Source: Canna indica
Taxonomy: Eukaryota; Streptophyta; Magnoliopsida; Zingiberales; Cannaceae
Length of the DNA: 64,000 nucleotides
Direction of reading: 5' to 3'
Assembly: GCA_034359265.1 (NCBI GenBank)
Contig: CP136893.1
Coordinates: 19,163,001-19,227,000, forward strand
The notes beneath the pieces were generated by a model, which ran no database searches, was not told the DNA's origin, and saw only the letters and a list, made by a program, of their open reading frames with translations. Positions 34,635 to 46,770 of this stretch are shown here, one piece after another. The translations under genes and the position numbers were made by a program. How positions within the stretch are numbered: the stretch's first letter is position 1; every line of letters begins with the position of its first letter.

Positions 34635-37600
34635 ATGCTCCTGATCCATTCCCTTCGCTCGCGCTTCCGCCCTCTAGCAATAACGATCCATCCCTCCTTC
34701 TCCACCTTCGCCTCTGCTGCCGCCGTCGAGGCTGAGAGGACCATCCGCAACGGCTCCAGGAACGACTGGAGCAAGGACGAGATCAAATCCATCTATGATT
34801 CGCCTATCCTTGATCTCCTCTTCCACGGCGTATGCTCCCCCTCTCTCTACCCTTCTCTATGCTTTCCTGCTTGCTGGAATGACGCAATGACCAACGACTG
34901 AGTGCCTTCTTCCCCACTGACTTATATGTATAACTAAGCTGGTTGTATGATCTGATAAAGCTGATCTTTTGAATTTTTTCGTGATTTTTTTATTAAATGT
35001 GGCATGGGACTACTATCACGAACAAAACATTTAAATTTTTTTGCATGTTGAAACTAAGCCTTAACCTGGATTTTTTACATGTTTCAATTTGTTGTAATTG
35101 AATAGTGTTCTTTCATGTCCATCATTAGTTGAGTATGAATTTAGTTGGACAAGTAAATATGCAAATAGTTTGTGCTATAGTAATGGAGACATTTTGATGA
35201 AGATGCATGTGCCTCTTATATTGAGCACATTGTTTTGTCATTTACATATTTTCCTTGATTATTTCTGATATTTTCTTTCTCTGAATATTTATCTTTATAG
35301 ACCCTTATAGCCTTGTATTTTTGCCATTTCATTCAAAATTCATTCGTTATTGTAGGCTCAAGTCCACAGGCATAGTCATAAGTTTCGGGAGGTACAGCAA
35401 TGCACTCTTCTGTCTATAAAGACTGGTGGATGTACTGAAGATTGTTCATATTGTCCCCAATCATCAAGGTATGATACTGGCTTGAAAGCTCAAAAGCTGA
35501 TGAACAAGGATACAGTCATGGAGGCAGCAAAGAAGGTATACCTTCATGGTATTTCACATGGTTGACTCCATGCTTGCAATGCTGTTAATGAATCTTGTGG
35601 AAACACTACTTCTGCTGTTGTTTGTGGCTTTCAAAGTTTAAATGCTGATTTGCTGAACAAGATTCGGATTTAGAAATTAGTTAACTTCCAATTCTTTATA
35701 ATTAATTAGTTTCCAACTCAGCTAACTGTGTTTCCTCATTTTATTTAGTAAAGCTATCAACACACAAGATTTGTTGGGATACATTTAGTTTTTCTTTGCT
35801 ATGCACAGGCAAAAGAAGCTGGGAGCACACGTTTTTGCATGGGTGCCGCATGGAGAGATACAGTTGGTAGAAAGACCAACTTCAATGTGATCCTTCAATA
35901 TGTTAAGGAGATAAGGTATATTAGGATAACTAGCTTGCACTAGATGACCTGATATATGTTTTGACCCTAAGAAATGGAATTCCAAACAGTCCACTTATGC
36001 TATCAGAATAAGTTCATGTTGTTAATTTTGGTATTGACTCCTACTTTCTAATATAGCTATGTTGGTGACTACTGTTTTGAAACACTTATTTAAAACATTC
36101 ACAAATTTGTATCAAATCTGTTGCATCATCACAAAGCCTTCCCAGGTGTGAAGTTAGTTGAACATGTTTTTGCATTCATGGATCTCTTTTGCATCTTAAC
36201 ATTGTTTTTCCTTTATCTGAATCTGTTTCAATGATTTGGATAAGTTTCTCCCTGCATGATTTTTCCCTCAGAAAACCTTGTATAATGGTTCCTCAAAATA
36301 ATTGATGGTTGTAGGGGTATGGGCATGGAAGTATGCTGCACCTTGGGCATGTTAGAGAAGCAGCAAGCAGAGGATCTTAAGAAAGCAGGTCTCACAGCCT
36401 ACAATCATAATTTAGATACTTCAAGAGAGTATTACCCAAACATCATAACCACAAGATCTTATGACGAAAGGTTGGAAACACTTCAACATGTACGTGAAGC
36501 AGGAATCAGTGTATGCTCAGGTAATGCAGTCTTCTATAACTGGAACAATACACAATCTACTAAACTCATCTTTGATGACATGACCCAATTAGCATACTTG
36601 AGGATCTAGTATTTGCCATGTATTGTATATATTAGACATTAGTATAGGTTCAGGTATAATGACTAATCTGCTGACAGTTTTGTATTCTTTCATTTGAGGG
36701 CTTTACTCAGAAACTTTAACTTGCTGTTAGGATGTCAAACACGCTCCATTAATGTGGTATTCTTTTCTTGGAATAGGAGGAATTATAGGCCTTGGAGAAA
36801 GAGAAGAGGACCGTGTAGGGTTGTTGCATACCCTGGCAACCCTCCCTACACATCCTGAGAGTGTCCCGATCAACGCTTTGGTTGCTGTCAAGGGTACACC
36901 TCTTCAGGATCAAAAGGTGTGCTTTACTTCACCGCATGAATGCTCTCTTTTCTCCATATGTTTGGTTTTTTTGGCCTCATATAATTGTAAGTGCATGGAA
37001 TCAAAATCCCATGCTACATTCTTATGCCAAAGGTTCGATTTTATGTCAACAGAGGTATTGATTTGCTGACTAAAATATTGCTCTAGCTGCCTTTCTAATT
37101 AACTAACAACATCATGAGATGAGCAGTGATGATGTATCACTAGACCTGTTATTGCAATATTGCTCACTATCACTTTTTAGAAGCATAGTGAACTGTCTTT
37201 GCAAATCTATCCAATTCTTTCATTTGCTCAAATCAAATCATATAATATACTATCATATATGTGCCAATTAAATCCTTATGTCAATTGTTTGTTGGCAACC
37301 CCGTTAAAATGATGATGTGGCATGTTGACGTGGACAAAAAAATATTTAATATACTTCACTCCACTATTTTGTTTGATGTTTTTTGCAGCCCCATCTCTCT
37401 CTCTCTCTTGCCTTCAACATCTCTAGCCGCGCCTACCCCCTGCTTGATTTTTTTCATCCTCTCAATATGCTCCTTTACCATTGTTCTTATCTAAGATGAA
37501 CCCGTTGTGGTGGAGGCAGCGATAAGGAGTACGATGTGCATATGCTTGTGTTGTCGCACGTCTACCAAGCGGCATGGCTGAGGCGGGCGTGTGAGAGGGC

Positions 37601-38807
37601 GCTAGCATCGTAGCTCATGGCAGAAGGGGTGGTGGATGTGTTGGTGGCGTGGCAGTGTGACGCGTTGTGGCTGCACCTCCACTGCATAAAGCTTATACCC
37701 TAAGGACTTTGCCGCCGTCAAGTAGGAGAACGGTCCCTTACTCGAGCTTGATATTCTCCAATCCCTCCAAGATGTTCACTTGGTATAAATAATTCATCAT
37801 TTGATGTTGCTCCTTCGTTTTGTCATATACGCAAACATTTAACATGCACCAGATACAAACTCCCGATGAAGAGGCAAAAGCGTCGGTGGATAGAGAGGAG
37901 CAGAGGCTGTACGTGGAGCTGGGCAAGGCAATGGAGTGCTTGTAGCACATTTGCGCATAGGGTTGCATTGAGTTGCTGCCGTCGAGCCACGAGGCTCCAC
38001 CATGCGACGGTGGGGTGAGAGAGAGAGAGAGAGAGAGAGTCGCAGCCTCCAACAGCTCATTTGCCTCCAAAGAGAGAGCGGCTGCAACACACATTAAAAC
38101 TTTTTAAGTTTTAATTCAAAAATCATTATTTTGTCCATGTTAGCATATCACGTCATGATTTTAACGGGACTCTCGACGGATAATTGACGGGAGTATTAAA
38201 TTGGCATAAATGTGATAGTATATAATTTGAGCAAATGAAAGAATTGGATGGATCTGCGAAAACTCATAAAGTTCAGGGTATATATTTGAGGTAATTATCC
38301 TTTTCATAATCAGATACCATGTTCTTATATTTTAAGTCAACAATTGCTTAGTTTTCTTTAATGCTTGTTTGAATTAACATGTTTCCTATCGGTAATAAAG
38401 GAAAAGACAAAGCAATAACTAATCAATCTCCTTCCATTCATTATGATTACCTTTTAGCATTAAACTTCGAAACCTAATAACTCTTGCTCTCTAATATTCA
38501 GCCCGTGGAGATCTGGGAGATGATTGGAATGATTGCCACTGCTCGCATCGTAATGCCAAAGGCAATGGTGAGATTATCAGCAGGCAGAGCTCGGTTCTCG
38601 ATGCCTGAGCAAGCTCTGTGTTTTATGGCTGGGGCCAATTCCATCTTCACGGGAGAAAAACTATTGACAACTCCAAACAACGACTTCGATGCAGACCAAT
38701 TGATGTTTAAAATCCTTGGCTTGACGCCAAAAGCACCAAGCTTTTCTGAAGCTGAAGCAGCGCTTGAGCCAGAGGCATGTGAGGAAGCGATCTCTAGCGT
38801 TGCTTAA
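34635..38807 (+). CDS. BIO2: Biotin synthase, mitochondrial
   Basis: Six exons, 34635-34829, 35356-35535, 35809-35915, 36315-36520, 36777-36916 and 38502-38807, join in phase to 377 residues, the length of plant BIO2. The enzyme is a radical-SAM protein that inserts sulfur into dethiobiotin in the last step of biotin synthesis, in the plant mitochondrion. The N-terminus (Arg-, Ser-, Phe-rich, no early acidic residues) is a mitochondrial presequence. The 4Fe-4S cluster motif is CTEDCSYC (C91, C95, C98). Later conserved segments include [58 protein letters not shown] and [14 protein letters not shown], which carries the conserved Arg near the 2Fe-2S cluster. Intron 5 is 1,585 bp and hosts a transposable element. 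Polyadenylation-like AATAAA occurs at about 38852 and 38939. Confidence 0.97.
37195..38295. mobile_element. Inverted-repeat element (Pack-MULE-like) in BIO2 intron 5
   Basis: The left arm (about 37195-37290) and the complement of the right arm (about 38190-38285) share CCATTCTTTCATTTGCTC-type sequence in the order ATC(T/C)ATCCAATTCTTTC, ATTTGCTCAAAT, ATATACTATCA, TGCCAATT over about 80 bp. The inside is GC-rich, in sharp contrast to the AT-rich arms, and holds a gene fragment. I did not find a 9-bp target duplication, so assignment to Mutator-like elements rests on arm length and gene capture. Confidence 0.7.
37516..38012 (+). pseudogene. Captured fragment of a BTB/POZ-TAZ domain (BT-type) gene
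   Basis: Plus-strand translation gives [18 protein letters not shown], then [33 protein letters not shown], and after a -1/+1 frame change KDFAAVK, a stop, [16 protein letters not shown]. After an interval with GT..AG ends (about 37780-37858) it continues [16 protein letters not shown], a stop, HICA. These blocks match in order the region between the BTB and TAZ domains of plant BT scaffold proteins (known pattern LLALSHVY..., KDF.AVE, LELDILQ, LY.QL.EAMECLEHIC..GC). Several stops and a frameshift make it non-functional. Retention of an intron-like interval shows DNA-level capture. It is enclosed by inverted repeats inside BIO2 intron 5. Confidence 0.78.
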
Positions 38808-38989
38808 GGGCTTAAAGGCTACTCTAAGTCTAAGCTATCATGTAGCTCTATTTAATAAAACAGGGAAATTAATTTGGTTGCTTGCTGTTTGCTCATGTAG
38901 GTGTTCTTGGAAAGATAAACTGCAGAGCTTTTTATGTGAATAAAGTCAGTTCTGGGAAATTTTATTCACGCATGTGATCAGGCTTTACT

Positions 38990-40660
38990 TGACCAATCTA
39001 ATGTGCGATTTGCATGCAAATAATTTAGTTCCAAATTAATATTGTTATTTCAATTATCTTTTTTCTAAAGAAAAATAAAAATAAGAAGCAATAACATGAA
39101 TAACTTGCAATTGTGTTTAAACGTTTGTTTGTGGTGGCGAGTTAAGGCTGTAATATTTAAAGTAAGTGTAAATGCAAATATGTTGCTTTTATTACTTCTT
39201 CCATTTAAATTTAAACTAATATTAACTAAGTTCTTTTGACAATTTTTCTGTCTACTTAATATATTCAAATTTTATGTATAATTTACTGAAGTGTTAGAAT
39301 TTTTACTTGCCGGTGAATTGACGTCTAATGCATTATTGAGAGTCAATTAAATAATGATAAGTTATTTGTTGCAAACATTGCACTCATCATCCCCATTCTT
39401 TCAAATTAATAATCTAATCATAAATCATTAAGAATTTTTTTTAATGAAATAGTGTACTTAATTGTTAAAGTATTTATGTCATCTGTCATATTATATTATA
39501 GATTATAAATTTTCCAGTAGTTATCTAATTCAATATCAACATAAATTTATAAAAAAAATAGTGAAGAAAAAAAGACTATTAAAATTAGACACCCTTTGTA
39601 GGACAAATACTTTAACAAATATCATTTTATTTAAAAAAATTATTTTTGATGATTTAAAAGAGTATGTCATTAGTATGAGGTTAAGGTTTAGTTGTTGTTA
39701 TTGTTGTTATTGTTGTTATTTTAAAAGAGCATGTCATGTTAGTTAATGCGTAAGCTAACACAATTTGTGAGTATATTAATTTACCTATTTACCCATTCTT
39801 ATAATTTATCCTTTTACTTTATCTCCTCATAAATTTTGATAATTTATTCAATAATTTATCCATTTACTTTATCTCCTCATATATTTTAGTAATTAAATGA
39901 ATAAATTAATGTACATATGAAGTGCCATTTGTGAGAGGATGGAAATTGGTGTCCCTCCAAGGATTTAATACTCTTTAACTGACCAACCAAATCACCAAAT
40001 CATGAAAAGAACGCAATGCAAATAATTACTTGCTTGACACTATATGATCATCAGAACTTAGTGCAATAAATTATAGCTGTCAAGTTCTAGCTGCCTAAGA
40101 AATAATAGAACTGCACAGCAATCTACAGTTGCTTGCCCCTATGGGCTAATATCAGCGCAATTAATGCCATCAATCTCAGCATTTTCTGTCATGCACAGGT
40201 ATTTGTAATCCCAATACCACCAGTTCAATCATTTCAATCATTTTTACTCATACTATCATCATCAAGCAGCAACCATCAAAAACTGCATCTCTTTCGCTTC
40301 ATCGAAGTCATCTGCTGCTGCTAGTAATATTTGCGCATTGGGGCTGATTTAATCATAATATGAACACACTTTCTTAATATGAGTGAGAAATTTTTATTCA
40401 ACCTACTGCATGTTAACATAATATGAATCACCAGAAAGATTACTTCTTTACAGGAAAGCAGTTCACGCGTCTGCTTTCTCTCTTCTCGCAATGCCTCAAT
40501 TTCCATGTCTGGCAAATGATTCTGGCAAGTTTCTCCTTCTCTCTCTGGCGACGGCGACCGAGCCGGAAAACAACTGCAGAGGATTCACTCGATCGGCGCT
40601 CGGTCGACTCCGATAGATTCCTTCTTCAGTTCTTCTGATCAACAGAAGAAGCGCCCAAAA
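38990..40660. other. AT-rich intergenic DNA between BIO2 and the DUF1685 gene
   Basis: There is a TTG/TTA microsatellite-like run at about 39689-39722 and a short tandem duplication (TTTACTTTATCTCCTCATA) at about 39808-39885. I see no further gene or bounded element. Confidence 0.45.
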
Positions 40661-40674
40661 AGATGCAACCTTGA

Positions 40675-41553
40675 TCAGTTGCATAGTCTGATGGTACATG
40701 CCACTGCTTGAGCCCAATACCTCAGCCTTGCTTTCACTTCATCCGGATCGTCTCCTGGAAAACACGAGGGAAACTCAATTAGATGATGTTGCAGTAGCGA
40801 CTGAGTCCCCCATTTTGTCGCAGAATTTGGAGAACAAAAGGTTGTTTTTTTCTTGTCATTGCTCCGAGCAAATTGAGCATTAGATTGTTTCATAGCAATC
40901 GCAACCGAGAATTAGTCGGAATCATGCCAGGAGAAATTTTTTTGGCTTCTTGCCACGACGACAAAAAAGGAGACCTCCGAAAAGGGGGCGAAGAAATAAG
41001 GCAAGAACAGATTTCTACCTGGGCTGGAGATCTTCCAGTTGGCGATGGGAGTGGAGGACGGCGACGCGCACAGATCCATAGACTCGCCCGAGGAGGAGCG
41101 ATCAAGAGATCGGTTGTGCTGCTGCTGCTGCTGCTCGTCCAAGAACCTCTGGCTCATCGAGTAGCAGAGCTCCAACGCCGGGAGCGTGTTGCAGAGTTCG
41201 GGGATCTCCTCATAGCTGAACCCAAATCCCAGGTCGAGGCAGCCCTTGAGCTCTTCTAGGTCCTCATCGGTCAAGCTTTTCGTCCTCCCGAAGTTGCTCG
41301 ACCCCTCCTCCCCGCCGTCGGCCCCGTCCACGTACCCTTCCAGCGTCACCCCGCTGCCGCTCTTCCGCGGCCACGGGTCCTCCTCCCTCCACCCCCTCCA
41401 TTGGATCCTCATCACCTCCTCATCCTCCTCCCCCTGTACCTCCTCCGGCGCCCCCACCGTTGTCTCCTCCACCTCCTCGTCCTTCCTCTCCATGGAAGTA
41501 ACGCTGGAAGACATCCACTCTCGGCACTCTGTTTCAAATGGGTAGCCTCCCAT
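40675..41553 (-). CDS. DUF1685 family protein
   Basis: Two exons, 41553-41019 and 40754-40675, give 204 residues. The diagnostic DUF1685 segment is present: RTKSLTDEDLEELKGCLDLG (90-109), followed by PELCNTLPALELCYSMSQRF, and the C-terminal GDDPDEVKARLRYWAQAVAC comes from the second exon. An acidic, low-complexity stretch (residues about 24-48) and a five-Gln run separate the conserved parts. No transmembrane segment or signal is evident. The function of this plant-specific family is unknown. An alternative start at M14 (41514) is possible. Exon 1 is GC-rich. Upstream of the gene is a CT-rich leader with a GAT microsatellite and three G-boxes. Confidence 0.88.
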
Positions 41554-41655
41554 CTCTCTCTCTCTTGGTTCTTCAACTGGTGGTGTGCGTGCGATTATAA
41601 ATTGCTTCTCTTAGGTGGGATTGGAGAAGGTGATGATGGCGGAGAATGCATGCAT

Positions 41656-41661
41656 GATGAA

Positions 41662-41694
<33 letters not shown>

Positions 41695-41695
41695 A
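41656..41695. repeat. (GAT)n microsatellite
   Basis: About eleven GAT units in a row, with one GAA interruption near the start, about 105 bp upstream of the DUF1685 start codon. Confidence 0.85.
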
Positions 41696-41947
41696 CGGGA
41701 AGAGATGACATGTGATAAATTGGAAGGAGACAATGGGGATGGAGCAATAATTGTTTTCTCACTCCCTCAACAGCTCACTAACTAACGTCAATACCCGTTT
41801 CACAATTGGATACTCTGCGGGACCCAAAACTGGATGAGTCACGATTACGGCGGGCGGAAACGCGAGCCAGCGGTAAACGGGTGTTATTTTTCGCGATGCT
41901 GGATTTCGTGTTGGATTTGCGAATTTGGTATTCCCTCAATGCCCCGA

Positions 41948-42035
41948 CACGTGGCGACGGCACGTAGGATGGTTCGGCGCCGCGGGGGATGTGGGTCCCA
42001 GACACGTGGAAAGGCCGTGCAGGACCAGACACGTG
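41948..42035. promoter_or_regulatory. Cluster of three G-box/ABRE motifs
   Basis: Three copies of ACACGTG (CACGTG cores at 41948-41953, 42003-42008, 42030-42035) lie within 90 bp, 395-480 bp upstream of the DUF1685 start. CACGTG cores with ACGTGG/GC context are binding sites for plant bZIP/bHLH factors, and multiple copies are typical of ABA-responsive promoters. Regulation of this gene by ABA is an inference. Confidence 0.6.
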
Positions 42036-42179
42036 CAGCGCCGCTGCGAGCGGATGCGTGGGATGTTTTTTGTCACGTTCTGACACTGCAGGCGTTTTTT
42101 TTGACCCCACCGACTATTTCGGGAAAAAGGAAAAGAACAATTATTATTAGTAGTGAATTTTAATTTTCATGATCTACTA

Positions 42180-43250
42180 TTCTTTGGAGTTTAACAATAT
42201 TCACATTCTCAGGTTAGAGATGGCAACGTATTGAATCTTAAGCAAGTATCCTATCTATTTAAGCATATTATTGAATTCAACCTCCCAACTTGCCTCGTAA
42301 AACAGTTACAAATTAGATATACTTCCGATTTTAATTAGCGCGGACCAACGAGATATTGCTTCTCACTTAAACATCAGAGTATATTTGTAGATCACAACTG
42401 GAGCCGTGCTGGACCAAGGAGATACGGAGGCTCGCAGCACCTCCGACTTCAAGCGAGAATATATTATAATTTAAAAATTATATAGGCTCACAACACCTCC
42501 GACTTCCAACGAGAACATATTATAATTTAAAAAATATATAGAATTTGTTAGTTTCATAAATTATTCAATATTGCATTAATTGTACATAACAATACAAAGA
42601 ATAATTTTATATTCGTTTCGTACAGTAATGAATAATAAATTAATTTAGTGTCATCTCGCTTGTGACGGCAAACAAATGGAAGATGAGAGGTGTTGAGTGG
42701 AAACATGAGTTGTCTAGGTTTTGAGGTAGATTGAGAGATTGTACCAATGAAAATGACTCAATAAACAGCTATTCTCCAATCTTGTATCTCAAAGTAATGT
42801 GAAACGAATCGATCCATAGATTATTAAGACGTAGACTAATATAAAATGCATTATATATAATTTTGACCTTGGTACTTTTAACTGCCATTTTATTTCTAAA
42901 GCGGTTGATTTTTATTTTACTCTATTTTTTAAAGTTAAAATAGCTGCAATCTCATATCAACTTGTGGTCCAATTACATGTGGAGTAATTAATTTAGATTT
43001 ATTTTTTTAAAAAAAAAATTAACTAAATTTGCTAGATCTATTAAATTAACAAAGTTATAGCCCAATCGATCGATTTAATAGTTAGTTTCACCTTAAAAAT
43101 ATTATCTTCCACACATTTTTACAAATATGGTTGGCATTATTTTTGTTTTTATGTTGGGAATTAAAACTTTATTAATTAATTTAGTTACCAAATAAGAAGA
43201 AAACTATCAGCATTAAAAGAAAAAGTGATTACTGTGAAATTGGGTGAGGG
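42180..43250. other. Intergenic DNA with a retroelement-like remnant
   Basis: The segment 42340-42450 (ACATCAGAGTATATTTGTAG... GCCGTGCTGGACCAAGGAGA) has an inverted relative at about 46430-46530. A CACCTCCGACTTC segment occurs twice in tandem (42436-42450, 42487-42505). The rest is AT-rich without a gene. Confidence 0.45.
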
Positions 43251-43976
43251 TGAATAATGTCTTGAAAGCATAAAATATGGGTTGACAAGATGGCATGGAG
43301 GAGGACACCACACGACCCACTTGGTCCTTTTAACTTGGCATCTATCTTCCTACAAATTTTACACATATATATAGATCCACCACTTTATTATATATGTTTT
43401 TATTTCCTTTTAATTATTAACTGAATGGTAGACGAGGGAATATATTCTAACTTTATTGAAGGCGAGGAATGCACGGCAATTAACTATCTACATCCTTTAC
43501 TCGTCCAACTGAGTAAGGAGTGACCCTATTTTTGAGTTCGACCTATTTTAGAAAAAAAAAAATTATTAACTGAATTTGGTCTAATGATTTTAGCACCAAG
43601 AAAATATATCAAAATTTAATTATCCACGTCAGTTTTATTTAGGCCTCATGTGATGATAGAAATTAAATCCTAAACGAAAATAAAGTGCGGGGACTAAAAT
43701 TAAAATTTTAAATGTATAAAGACTAAAATCAAAATTAAGTGGAATCAAAATTATGATGAATAATATCTTAAAAGCATAAAATATGGGTTGAAATGTGGCA
43801 TGGAGGAGGACATGCACCACATGACCAACTTGGTCCTTTTAACTTGACATCTCTCTTCCTACAAATTTTACACATATATAGATCCACTACTTTATTATAT
43901 ATGCTTTTATCTCCTTTTAATTATTAACTGAATCTGGTGTAATTAATAATTTTAACACCAAGAAAATATATCTTTC
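43251..43976. repeat. Direct duplication of about 220 bp
   Basis: Copy 1 (43251-43426 plus 43561-43617) and copy 2 (43757-43976) share AGCATAAAATATGGGTTG, GGCATGGAGGAGGACA, TTGGTCCTTTTAACTTG and the following AT-rich block. Copy 1 is interrupted by a 134-bp insertion that copy 2 lacks. Confidence 0.85.
43427..43560 (+). mobile_element. Retroposed 134-bp sequence with A-tail and 15-bp target duplication
   Basis: The insert ends in nine A residues (43552-43560) and is flanked by identical AATTATTAACTGAAT (43412-43426 and 43561-43575). The uninterrupted allele structure is visible in the second copy of the surrounding duplication. This is the signature of LINE-mediated retroposition. I could not identify the parent RNA; the body shows no clear A or B box. 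Confidence 0.82.
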
Positions 43977-43979
43977 TTA

Positions 43980-44435
43980 TAACATTAAAATTCTTAATTT
44001 ATTATTTTAACTTAAAATCAAATTAACTAGAGCAACCAATTTTCAATTACTAATTAATCAGATCAATCACTCCGAGCTAAAAACTATTTTTTACAAAAAA
44101 GAAGAAGAAGAAAGTATGCGAATAGTTTGAGTTTAATCAAAATTCATCAATTATCACATTGGTTTTGGTCAAATTTTTTTAATGATATTTAACTAATGTT
44201 TTTTAGTACTAAAATTTGTAATTCATTTGAATTCATGATTTATTCATGATCTACCAGTGTCATTCTATTTTTGACAACATTAGTTAATTAGTCAATAAAG
44301 TTAAAAAAAGAACAAAAACAAAACTTCAAAATATATTGAAAGACTTTTTATGCAAATCTTTGTAAAGAAAATGCTTTTATTATGCTATCATTTTCCTATT
44401 AACTTTTTCCCACGTGGAATTCCATAGATTTGGAA
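43980..44435. other. AT-rich intergenic DNA, nothing recognised
   Basis: No coding frame, RNA gene or bounded repeat could be supported. Confidence 0.45.
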
Positions 44436-44443
44436 ATGAGCAA

Positions 44444-44880
44444 TATTAGGGCTGTCCATTCGATTCGAACCGAACAAGCCCAATCCGAAATTTTTTTATA
44501 CCCGAATTCCAATCCGAACCCGAACCGAACTATACCTAAACCGATTTAACCTGAACCGAAATTATTCGGTTCGGTTCGGTTTTCAACCCGAAAACCGAAA
44601 TTTTAATTATTTTAATTAAAAATTTAAAATTCAAAATAATTACTTAATACCTATTTAAGTAATTCTGTTAAAAATTAAAAAAAAAATATTTTTTTAATTA
44701 ATTCGGTTTTCGGTTCGGGTCGGTTCCCGAATTCCGAAAACCGAATCCGAACCGAAATTCAAATTTCGATTCGGTTCGGGTCAAAGAACCAAACCCACAT
44801 GGTTGAAACCGAATCGAACCAAAAAATTCGATTCGGTTTTTCGGTTCGGTTCGATTTGAACCGAACCATGGACAGCCTTA
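44444..44880. mobile_element. hAT-type non-autonomous element (TAGGGCTGTCCA ends)
   Basis: Inverted ends TAGGGCTGTCCAT (from 44447) and TAAGGCTGTCCAT (complement, ending 44880) enclose arrays of CCGAACCGAA/TTCGGTTCGG. Flanks ATGAGCAA (44436-44443) and ATGAGCAT (44881-44888) are an 8-bp duplication with one mismatch; three extra bases (TAT) precede the left end. Confidence 0.82.
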
Positions 44881-44889
44881 ATGAGCATG

Positions 44890-46390
44890 ACATCAATGTG
44901 CATGGAAACCACTTAAATCCACCCCCCCCCCCCAATGATATGGACACCCATTTTCTTTACGAAGTGGTTAAAGAATCCATTGATGACATGCCTTTTAATT
45001 TCTTCTTATTTGTTAGCTTCACATTTTTTTGATCAAAAAAGTTAGCTAACTCAAACCATCTCTTTAATGGATAGGTTAGGCCATTGGTTTTGAATTTCAC
45101 CGGTTGAATATATCGACTCAAATTAATGATTCAATTGTCAAAACTTTCTAAACAAATAAATATTGGAGATTTGAAATCGTGACTAAAGTGTTTCTATAAT
45201 TGAGTAAGCTTTTGAGTGGATTTAATTATTAGTTTTGGTTGGATCGATATTGTTCGATAATAATGCGATCATGAATTCATGATACCAATCTCTATTTTAA
45301 TATAAGAAAATAAATTAATAGATATGCTCAGAAAAAAAGTATGTCTACCTCAAATATGAAAAGTAAAAAATATTGCTCAAAATGAGCATTGTGTGTTGTA
45401 TGATCACTCTATTAATTAGTTGTTGTTTCAAACTTGTGAAAGTTACATGCTATTATAATTATAATATATAAAACCATATAACTAATAGTACAAATTAATT
45501 TTAAAAATTAAAAACTTAGCTCAAGCATCTTTAAAAAACAATTTTGGGGATTGAGGAAGTCAAGCCCGAGATTTGTCAGCATAAAGTGGAATATTAAAAT
45601 CACCCATGAGTATAGCAAATTTGATTATCCAATTTATTTAATTAATGGTTAACCAAGGAGCACATGATTCCCTCCATGCTAAGGAAAAAGAATGACCCAA
45701 GGAGAGAAGCAATTATTGAAGTCAACCTACCTTGGCATTTGAGAATAAAGATTGATATCAATTTCACATAAGATTGAATCAACAAGTGAATAAAGATTAA
45801 TTAATTTCACAAATGGCGTTTAATATTTGACCAAATGGAAGATATTTTTCCCTTTTAGGCCAATAAGGTGTTCAAGTATTGATCTTGCTCTTCTCCATAC
45901 GCAATTGTATCCATTGAAATGTGGAGAGAATAATTAATTGGTACTTGCAAACACTTGATTAATTAATTCCCATTTCCCATGGATAACAAATCTCTATCAA
46001 TTCCCTTATGTGTACATCATTGGTTTGATAGAAGTCATGTCAATGTGACTAATTGTCCCATTTGTGTCATTTCATTTCATGGGGAGTGAAATGTAGAGAT
46101 TGAACACTACTATGTTATTAATGGCATAAATTTACTAATTATGCTAGTACAAAGTGAGGTGGATTCAATGTACTAATTATGCATAAATTTACTAAGACTT
46201 CCTATGTTGAATTGCCCATTCTACTAGTCTTCTTGATGGTCCATGCATATTAATTTCGTAATATTTGCATGAGGTTTATTTTTACAACTTTATACCTTGT
46301 GGCATTTAAATTATTTATTCATGTGAGATTGAAATCTGACTAAAAAGCTGTTACTCTAATTTTATTCTCGCTAATTACGCGTCTTGCTCG
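44890..46390. other. AT-rich intergenic DNA
   Basis: A C11 tract at about 44923 and otherwise unremarkable AT-rich sequence. No gene seen. From about 46400 to 46680 there is an LTR-end-like remnant (TCGGGAGTGATGCAGG, CTCTGATGTTCAAGT) that is the inverted relative of 42340-42450. Confidence 0.45.
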
Positions 46391-46770
46391 AATTTACCCA
46401 AGTTGATCCACTTATATTTTGTTCTTGTCAGAAGTCGGGAGAAAGTCGGGAGTGATGCAGGCCTTCGCGATCTTGGTCCAGCACAGCTTCGGGAGTGACC
46501 TATAAAGATACTCTGATGTTCAAGTAAAAAGATATTTCATATGATAGATATGATATTGAGATTGAGATTGAGAGACTACCTTATGTACGCCGTGTTTATT
46601 CTATAGGCAGGTTAGGGATATGTCTTAGGTGATGATTTCTCTCGGAATCTCCCTTGAGCTAAGTTATAGTTGACTCGATATGAGTCTAAATTAAGTGATA
46701 CAAAAAAAAAATCAACGAATACTTAAAAGTGACATGTGCATCCACATTAACCGTCATGGCCTTGTAACGA

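Noticed and set aside
34454..34792. Minus-strand 112-codon open frame
   Set aside because: It lies antisense to BIO2 exon 1 and the shared promoter, with no motif.
37738..38094. 118-codon minus-strand open frame in BIO2 intron 5
   Set aside because: It is antisense to the captured BT-type fragment; the plus-strand reading explains the sequence better.
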